From Clostridiaceae bacterium (GTDB lineage Bacteria; Bacillota; Clostridia; DSM-8532): a stretch of 57,402 bases of DNA. This document shows positions 51,784-57,402 of the stretch, one piece after another (within the stretch, counting starts at the first letter, position 1; each line of letters begins with the position of its first letter). Location of the stretch: the NCBI GenBank assembly GCA_012522505.1, contig JAAYKJ010000019.1, positions 1 to 57,402 on the forward strand, in the 5' to 3' direction. A model generated the notes under the pieces. It made no database searches. It was given only the letters and a program-made list of their open reading frames with translations, and was not told where the DNA came from. A program made the position numbers and the translations under genes.

Positions 51784-54700
51784 AATTGAAGGATTGCAGA
51801 GTTTCAGAGGCCGCCAGCGTATCGATTTCAGCAGTTTAGGGGAAACGGGGCTTTTTGGGATATTCGGGCCCACCGGAAGCGGTAAATCCACGGTTCTTGA
51901 CGCTATCACACTAGCCCTGTATGGCCGGGTGAAACGCGCAGAGCGCGGAACTCAGGGGATTATCAACACCAATATGGATTCCGCGAAAGTGGCTTTCACC
52001 TTCGAGCTGCAGCAGGGCAATGAACGGAAAACATACCGTGTTGAACGAAGCTTTCAGCGCAAAAAGGGAACCGAAAATTCGAGTGAGCCGAAAGTAGTAA
52101 GGCTGATAGAGATAACTGCAGCAGGTGAGCTTCCCATATGCGAAAGAACAATGGAGGTTACAAACAGGGTTGAAGCATTGCTTGGCTTAAACCACGATGA
52201 TTTTACAAGGGCTGTCGTATTGCCACAGAACAGCTTCCAAGAGTTTTTGCTCCTTGACAACGCCAGAAAAAGAGAAATGCTGGAAAGAGTGTTTTACCTC
52301 GAGGAGTATGGGAGGAAGTTGCTGGACAAGATTTCCCGGAAAATGGTGGCAATGAAGAGCCAATTGGATATTCTGTCCGGTCATTTAATGGAATATGGCG
52401 ATGCCACTGATGAAGCCCTGGAAGTTCTCCAAAATGAGATGAAAGCTGCTGCATCCGAAAGAAACCAGGCAGAAAAAGACCTTAAAATTCTGGAAACCCG
52501 ATATAACGAGGCAAAAGAGGTGTGGCAATATGTCCATGATTTAGAGTTGATCAAAAGCAGGCAACAGGAGCATGCTGCAAAAGCGGATGAAATCAATAGG
52601 AAAAGAGAGCAGATGGAAAAAGCCGTAAAGGCCGACAGCTTGCTCGAGAGGGTCAGAAAGACAGCTGAACTTGAATTAAAGCTTACCAACGCTGGCAAAC
52701 AGCTGGAAGAGATATTGCTGCAGCTGCCAGCTGTTGAACAGGATTTAGTGCGCACCCGTCAGAAGCATGATGCTCTGAAAGCCGAAGCGTCGGTAGAGCA
52801 GCCGAAACTGGTGAGTCTAAAAACCCGATTAACCGATGCGCTGCCCGTTCAGGAAGAAATTCTTGCACTGGATAAAAAATTGACCATACTTGGGAACAAC
52901 GCCATAAAGCTGACCGAGGAAATGACCCAAAAATACAACGAATACAACACAGAGAAGGTGGCTTTGGACGAACTGGAAAATTCAATGGTCCAGTTGCAGA
53001 AGGAGATCGCTATGCTTCAGGTTTCGCCGGCATATCGCGAACAGGTACAGCACGGTGTAATCCTTGAAAGAGAAGCACAGGCAAGCAGTGCCATGAGCAT
53101 AGAACTGGAGCAGAAAATTACTTATTTGCAAACAGAAATTATGAAGCTGGAAGAAGAACTGAAGCATTCCCAAAGCATGCTATCAATACAGCAAAAGAAT
53201 TTGGATGCCCTTGTGGAAGAAAAGCAAAAGCACGAAGCGTCCATGCCCGAAGACAGAAGCGCAATTGATAGGTTTCGAGAGCAGATGCATGCTCTTGAAA
53301 ATGGGCTGGAGGTTCTGAAGATCAGAAATGGCGAAGTGTGTAAGACCGAAGAAAAACTCGGGGAGTTTGAAATTTCCCTGCAAAATCAGCAGACGCAAAT
53401 AATAAGCCTTCAGCAGCTTAGGGAAGAGCACGGAATCGCATACGAGCAGCAAAAGCTTGAAGTTGAAAACGCAGAAAAAGCGCTTAGTGCAAACACGGTC
53501 TTTACACTGTCACAAAATCTTCGGGAAGGGGAAGCGTGCCCTGTATGCGGCTCCACACATCACCCTGCACCTGCGTCAGGGGCTGAACCCTATGATATTG
53601 ATGAACTGGAGAAAAAGGTTAAGCATGCGAAGACAGTTTTGGAAAGCAGGGAAAGGGTTTTACGGGATACAGAAGGAAAACTGCTTATTGCCAATGAACA
53701 GCTGAATGCATTGAAGCTACAACGGGACCAGGTCCTTGCCGATAGAGAGCTGAAACTTGGTCAGCTTCTTCAACAGAAAGAAAAAATAGCTGAACCATAC
53801 CGAAGCATGGATCTTGAACAGCTTCAGCAGGAACTGGATAAAATGAATGTCCTGTATATGGACAAGCTGAAGGCGCTTGAACACTGGCTTAAGAAACGTG
53901 ATGAATACCTGGTGGATATTCAAAAGCTACATGATGAAATGAATATGGGCAAGCTATCCGAGAACAAGTTGTCGGCAGAGCTGGAGATCAAGCAACAGAC
54001 ATTGGCACAGGACACAGAAAGCCTGAAAGCTGCGCAACTGGAGCAAGAAGAGAAGCAAAGCGGATATGCTGAGTTTCTACAGAGCCTTCAGATAGAGAGC
54101 GCATCAACCGAACAAAAAAGGCTGACTCAAAATGATATCAAAATCGGTCAGTTACAGCAAAGATTGGATCAGAACAAGATTCTATCAGAAAAGAAGAGAG
54201 CAGCCTTGGAACAGATGCAACTGGCCATTCAGGGTTTAAAGGATTTGTTAACAAAGAACCAGACAGAAACAGACAGCCTGAATACACAAAAATCAGAAAA
54301 GGAAACTAAAATAAAAGAGCTTTCAGGTGCCCTGGGAATAGAAGAAGAATTAAGACAGACCGAATTGAAGCTTGCAGAATACGACAGGTTGGCAGAGCAA
54401 TACCGTCAGGCACTTTTACAAGCAGAAAAGCAGTACAATGAACTTCTTTTCCAAAAGTCCACCCGTGAGAACCAGATGGATATTTATTCAGATAATCTGG
54501 AACAAGAAGAAAAACTGCTTTCAGCCGCTCTTGCTGCCAAGGGGTTTCAAAACCGTGAGGAAGTAAAGCTGGCCCTGATAACACAGGAAATGCAGAAAAC
54601 CGTGCAAGAAGAAATCCGGGAATATGATCAGAAGGCAATGAATGTCCAGGCCGAAAAGGAAATTATTCAAAAAAAGCTCAAATCCCGCACGATCACCGAG

Positions 54701-55387
54701 GAGGAATGGAATGCTCTGGATAGTCGATACCAGGAAGCTGCTGCCTGGAAGGAAGCATGTGTCACCCGAAGTGAGCTTGCAAAAACCAGTTATGATCAGA
54801 TCAAGGCGAAGCATGAACGATGGGTTGCGCTGAACAAAAAATATACGGCATTGTCGGGCCAATACGCGTTATACCAGCAAATTCAAAAGCTGCTAAAGGC
54901 AGAAAGAAGCAAAGACAACAGTTTCATTGACTATATCGCCGAAGAACGTCTGCGCTATGTTGCGGTGAAAACTTCGGAGATCCTCGGGGTCATGACAAAA
55001 TATAAATACGCTCTGGAGCTTGATACAGACGCGGGTTTTATCATCCGGGACAATGCAAACGGTGGTGTCTACCGCATGGTCACAACCCTCTCAGGCGGAG
55101 AGACATTTCTAACCGCTCTTTCTCTTTCTTTGGCGTTGTCGGATCAAATACAATTGAAGGGTAATAGCCCTCTGGAATTTTTCTTTTTGGATGAAGGGTT
55201 TGGAACCCTTGATAACAGTCTATTGGATACGGTGATTGATTCCCTGGAACGTTTAAGCCGGAAAGAGAGGGTTATCGGTATTATCAGCCATGTACCGGAG
55301 CTTCGCAACAGAATGGCCAGAAGATTGATTGTCAAACCACCGTCTGCGCAGGGAGAGGGAAGCCTGGTGAGGCTGGAGAAAGCATGA
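51764..55387 (+). CDS. sbcC: DNA repair ATPase subunit SbcC (Rad50 family)
   Basis: A 1207-residue SMC-like ATPase, larger than many SbcC proteins. It has Walker A GPTGSGKSTVLD near residue 37, two long coiled coils, and a zinc hook CPVCGSTHHPAP (Cys592, Cys595) at the middle where two molecules join. The second half of the ATPase has signature LSGGETFLTALSLSLALSD and Walker B FFFLDEGFGTLD. It works with SbcD at broken or hairpin DNA ends. The start at 51764, inside sbcD, has GGAGGTG six bases upstream. No terminator is evident before the tRNA promoter. Confidence 0.96.
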   Translation: MRPKLLEIEGLQSFRGRQRIDFSSLGETGLFGIFGPTGSGKSTVLDAITLALYGRVKRAERGTQGIINTNMDSAKVAFTFELQQGNERKTYRVERSFQRKKGTENSSEPKVVRLIEITAAGELPICERTMEVTNRVEALLGLNHDDFTRAVVLPQNSFQEFLLLDNARKREMLERVFYLEEYGRKLLDKISRKMVAMKSQLDILSGHLMEYGDATDEALEVLQNEMKAAASERNQAEKDLKILETRYNEAKEVWQYVHDLELIKSRQQEHAAKADEINRKREQMEKAVKADSLLERVRKTAELELKLTNAGKQLEEILLQLPAVEQDLVRTRQKHDALKAEASVEQPKLVSLKTRLTDALPVQEEILALDKKLTILGNNAIKLTEEMTQKYNEYNTEKVALDELENSMVQLQKEIAMLQVSPAYREQVQHGVILEREAQASSAMSIELEQKITYLQTEIMKLEEELKHSQSMLSIQQKNLDALVEEKQKHEASMPEDRSAIDRFREQMHALENGLEVLKIRNGEVCKTEEKLGEFEISLQNQQTQIISLQQLREEHGIAYEQQKLEVENAEKALSANTVFTLSQNLREGEACPVCGSTHHPAPASGAEPYDIDELEKKVKHAKTVLESRERVLRDTEGKLLIANEQLNALKLQRDQVLADRELKLGQLLQQKEKIAEPYRSMDLEQLQQELDKMNVLYMDKLKALEHWLKKRDEYLVDIQKLHDEMNMGKLSENKLSAELEIKQQTLAQDTESLKAAQLEQEEKQSGYAEFLQSLQIESASTEQKRLTQNDIKIGQLQQRLDQNKILSEKKRAALEQMQLAIQGLKDLLTKNQTETDSLNTQKSEKETKIKELSGALGIEEELRQTELKLAEYDRLAEQYRQALLQAEKQYNELLFQKSTRENQMDIYSDNLEQEEKLLSAALAAKGFQNREEVKLALITQEMQKTVQEEIREYDQKAMNVQAEKEIIQKKLKSRTITEEEWNALDSRYQEAAAWKEACVTRSELAKTSYDQIKAKHERWVALNKKYTALSGQYALYQQIQKLLKAERSKDNSFIDYIAEERLRYVAVKTSEILGVMTKYKYALELDTDAGFIIRDNANGGVYRMVTTLSGGETFLTALSLSLALSDQIQLKGNSPLEFFFLDEGFGTLDNSLLDTVIDSLERLSRKERVIGIISHVPELRNRMARRLIVKPPSAQGEGSLVRLEKA

Positions 55388-55445
55388 TGGCATACCGTGT
55401 CTAGCGTTATGGTGTTACTGTGGTGTTTTTTTGAGAGTTCCTGTA

Positions 55446-55474
55446 TTGACTTATGATTGAAAGAACTGTAAAAT
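55446..55474 (+). promoter_or_regulatory. Promoter of tRNA-Glu
   Basis: TTGACT at 55446-55451, a 17-base spacer and TAAAAT at 55469-55474, 20 bases before the tRNA. Confidence 0.75.
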
Positions 55475-55494
55475 AGAATTTGTCTGATACACGC

Positions 55495-55569
55495 GGCCCC
55501 ATGGTCAAGCGGTTAAGACGCCGCCCTCTCACGGCGGCTTCAGGGGTTCGAATCCCCTTGGGGTCACCA
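55495..55569 (+). tRNA. tRNA-Glu (anticodon CTC)
   Basis: A complete cloverleaf. Acceptor GGCCCCA pairs with TGGGGTC (one G-U), the D arm reads GGTCAAGCGGTTAAGAC, and the anticodon stem CCGCC/GGCGG encloses the loop CTCTCAC, so the anticodon is CTC for GAG. The T arm AGGGG-TTCGAAT-CCCCT, discriminator A and an encoded CCA (55567-55569) complete it. It lies next to, but convergent with, the gene for the matching synthetase. Confidence 0.97.
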
Positions 55570-55606
55570 CAGTTATGTCTATGTCGCTCTTATCTTCATA
55601 GACTAC

Positions 55607-55647
55607 GAAAAGCCTGGATGATACGTTTTTGTTCATCCAGGCTTTTA
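55607..55647. terminator. Bidirectional terminator between tRNA-Glu and gltX
   Basis: AAAAGCCTGGATGA pairs with TTCATCCAGGCTTTT around a short T-rich loop. A residues before and T residues after allow it to stop both the tRNA transcript and the convergent gltX transcript. Confidence 0.85.
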
Positions 55648-55699
55648 TCAGTGATTCGCTTGTATGGTCATGTTCAAAGGGCTCATCGGCTTTGCCGTC

Positions 55700-57160
55700 T
55701 TAACTTTTAACTGCAGCCGTAAGTCTTTCGATGCCGATACGGATACGGCGAAGTGTTTCATCCTTTCCGAGGATCTGTGCAATTTCAATAGCACCGCCCG
55801 GAGTAACGGGTAAGCCTGATACTGCAGTTCGCACAGGCCATAACATTTGTCCGTTTTTTATCCCCATTCTGCCCACCAATTCCAGGATGGAAGCATGCAG
55901 ACTATCTTCTGTCCAATGCTGAATCTCTTCCAGAACCGGAACCACGGCTTTCAGGTTTTCCAGCGAATTTTCAAGATTTGTTTTCATTTTTTTGTGAACA
56001 TAAATATCCAGGCTATAGTCTTCCAATGTGTTCAAAAAACCTAGCTTCCCTGGAATTTCGGAAAGAATCTCAGTCCGCGGCTGAATCATACGCGCAATCG
56101 GTAGCGTGGGCAAATCAACTGCCAAACCCTTTTTGATCCAAGGCAGTGCGATCTCATGAAAGGTTTCCGGTGCCATTGCCCGGATATACTCCGCATTAAA
56201 CCAGCGTAGCTTTACGATATCAAATACTGAAGGTGATTTACTGATACGGTTTACTGAAAACACTTTCTCCAGCTCGGCTAGGGTAAAAAGTTCCTGATTG
56301 GATTCCGGAGACCAGCCTAATAGAGCCAGGTAGTTAACGATGGCTTCTACCAGAAAACCTTCTTCCAGTAAATCCTCAAAGGATGCATCTCCTTTGCGTT
56401 TGGAGATCTTTGAGCCGTCGGGTTTCACAATCAGGGGAAGGTGTACATAGACAGGTACTTCCCAGCCGAATGCATCATAAAGCAGATTGTATTTCGGTGC
56501 TGAGGACAAATACTCGCTGCCACGGACAACATGAGTAATCGCCATCAAGTGATCATCAATGACGTTGGCAAAGTTATAGGTTGGATAACCATCGGATTTG
56601 ATCAGGATCTGATCCTCCAAATCACTGTTATCTACGGAAATAGCGCCATATACTACATCATGGAAGGTGGTTGTACCTTCGTTTGGCATTTTCTGCCGGA
56701 TGACATACGGTTTCCCTGCCTGCAGGTTCGCCTCAATTTCTTCCTGTGGCAAGCCGAGGCAATGGCGGTCATACCGATAAGTCTTACCCTCCGATTCACA
56801 TTCGCCACGTAGTGCGTCCAGGCGCTCTTTTGAACAAAAACAGTAATAGGCATGACCTGTTCTGACTAGCTCCTTCGCATAGGGCAGATACGTATTTTTT
56901 CGCTCACTCTGAACATAAGGCGCATACGGTCCGCCAATGTCAGGGCCTTCATCATGTTGCATCCCACATAGGTTCAGGGTACGGTATATAACATCGACGG
57001 CTCCTTCAACCAAACGTTCCTGATCAGTATCTTCAATACGCAAAACAAATTTACCGCCGTTTACCCGTGCTATAAGGTATTCATACAGCGCAGATCGGAG
57101 ATTACCGATGTGAATATAGCCTGTAGGGCTGGGAGCATAACGAGTACGAACTTCTGACAT
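55700..57160 (-). CDS. gltX: Glutamyl-tRNA synthetase
   Basis: A 486-residue class I synthetase that charges tRNA-Glu, and in cells with GatCAB often tRNA-Gln as well. The HIGH motif is HIGN (17-20) in RYAPSPTGYIHIGNLRSALYEYL. Other blocks are FVLRIEDTDQER, a KSDGYPTYNFANVIDDHLM block, HVVRGSEYLSSAPKY, and KISKRKGD as the KMSKS loop near residue 250. Length is that of discriminating or non-discriminating GluRS; the sequence alone does not tell me which. The start at 57160 follows AAGGAGA by seven bases. A longer frame upstream runs into the promoter -35 and is rejected. Confidence 0.96.
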   Translation of the reverse strand: MSEVRTRYAPSPTGYIHIGNLRSALYEYLIARVNGGKFVLRIEDTDQERLVEGAVDVIYRTLNLCGMQHDEGPDIGGPYAPYVQSERKNTYLPYAKELVRTGHAYYCFCSKERLDALRGECESEGKTYRYDRHCLGLPQEEIEANLQAGKPYVIRQKMPNEGTTTFHDVVYGAISVDNSDLEDQILIKSDGYPTYNFANVIDDHLMAITHVVRGSEYLSSAPKYNLLYDAFGWEVPVYVHLPLIVKPDGSKISKRKGDASFEDLLEEGFLVEAIVNYLALLGWSPESNQELFTLAELEKVFSVNRISKSPSVFDIVKLRWFNAEYIRAMAPETFHEIALPWIKKGLAVDLPTLPIARMIQPRTEILSEIPGKLGFLNTLEDYSLDIYVHKKMKTNLENSLENLKAVVPVLEEIQHWTEDSLHASILELVGRMGIKNGQMLWPVRTAVSGLPVTPGGAIEIAQILGKDETLRRIRIGIERLTAAVKS

Positions 57161-57230
57161 ATTCATTCTCCTTGCAATATTTTCTGCTCTCATGATATCC
57201 ATATAATTCCAAAAGCAGACCTGTAAGGAT

Positions 57231-57259
57231 ATTATAGCAGATATAAAATTGCCTTTCAA
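57231..57259 (-). promoter_or_regulatory. Sigma-A promoter of gltX
   Basis: On the minus strand TTGAAA (plus 57254-57259), a 17-base spacer and TATAAT (plus 57231-57236), about 70 bases before the gltX ATG. Confidence 0.8.
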
Positions 57260-57402
57260 GGAACATGATTTCCGACGTTTCTGTCAAGCAATTGACGGCA
57301 AATTTTTTCTGGCAATCAAAATCATCTATTAATTTGTCCTTTATGAATACAGTTTCATGTAATTCCCACTAATGAATTTATCAAGGTCAGGGCTTACGGG
57401 TC

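Noticed and set aside
51184-51909. A 241-codon minus-strand frame opposite sbcD/sbcC
   Set aside because: Lies across two conserved overlapping genes and shows no protein features.
1-57402. CRISPR arrays, complete insertion sequences, prophage or rRNA genes
   Set aside because: No regularly spaced repeats, transposase or phage genes, or rRNA sequence were seen.

Overview
The window is chromosomal DNA of a spore-forming Gram-positive anaerobe of the class Clostridia, probably from the group of saccharolytic, cellulolytic clostridia. Supporting signs are a T-box leader, AGGAGG-type ribosome binding sites, frequent TTG/GTG starts, an S-layer-homology protein, a division PBP with PASTA domains (SpoVD type), a MurE with the DNPR signature of meso-diaminopimelate peptidoglycan, GatCAB, and a GH94 disaccharide phosphorylase at the left edge. 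I see no rRNA, prophage, complete insertion sequence or CRISPR array.

Layout. (1) 1-15.6 kb is a mosaic of single genes: GH94 phosphorylase (5' truncated), a lipoprotein serpin, an alpha/beta hydrolase, an SLH-anchored GH18 enzyme, a cyclophilin, a two-gene chromate (CHR) transporter, a large secreted phosphodiester-glycosidase protein, a GT-C membrane glycosyltransferase, an LCP ligase and UV endonuclease UvsE. Two copies of an unrecognised structured element lie at 4049-4160 and 7967-8100. (2) 15.7-25.3 kb: a T-box-controlled alanine aminotransferase (alaA), gatC-gatA-gatB, a membrane GGDEF protein and the M16 peptidase pair yfmF-yfmH. (3) 25.4-42.1 kb is the cell envelope and division region: lgt, a rodA/ftsW-type gene, then mraZ-rsmH-ftsL-spoVD-murE-murF-mraY-ftsW-murA-ftsQ-sbp-ftsZ. 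This dcw cluster lacks murD, murG, murC, murB and ftsA. (4) 42.2-55.4 kb is a DNA-end-processing region: addB-addA, then a Phd/YefM-Uma2 fusion gene pointing the other way, then sbcD-sbcC. (5) The right end carries tRNA-Glu(CTC) and, convergent to it, gltX.

How the genes work together. Region 3 makes and polymerises lipid-linked peptidoglycan precursors (MurE, MurF, MraY, MurA, two SEDS polymerases, one PBP) and assembles the division ring (FtsL, FtsQ, FtsZ). Four TGG boxes at exact 10-bp spacing in front of mraZ look like the MraZ operator. AddAB and SbcCD both process double-strand ends. The Phd-Uma2 fusion between them has its own strong promoter and two TTAGCTAAT boxes covering the transcription start.

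The most unusual points are the two related structured elements, the Phd-Uma2 fusion with its operator, an acidic 18-residue repeat tail on Lgt, a phosphodiester glycosidase ending in what looks like an inactivated metallophosphoesterase domain, and an A-rich T-poor spacer inside the division operon. All calls come from reading the sequence; no database search was run.
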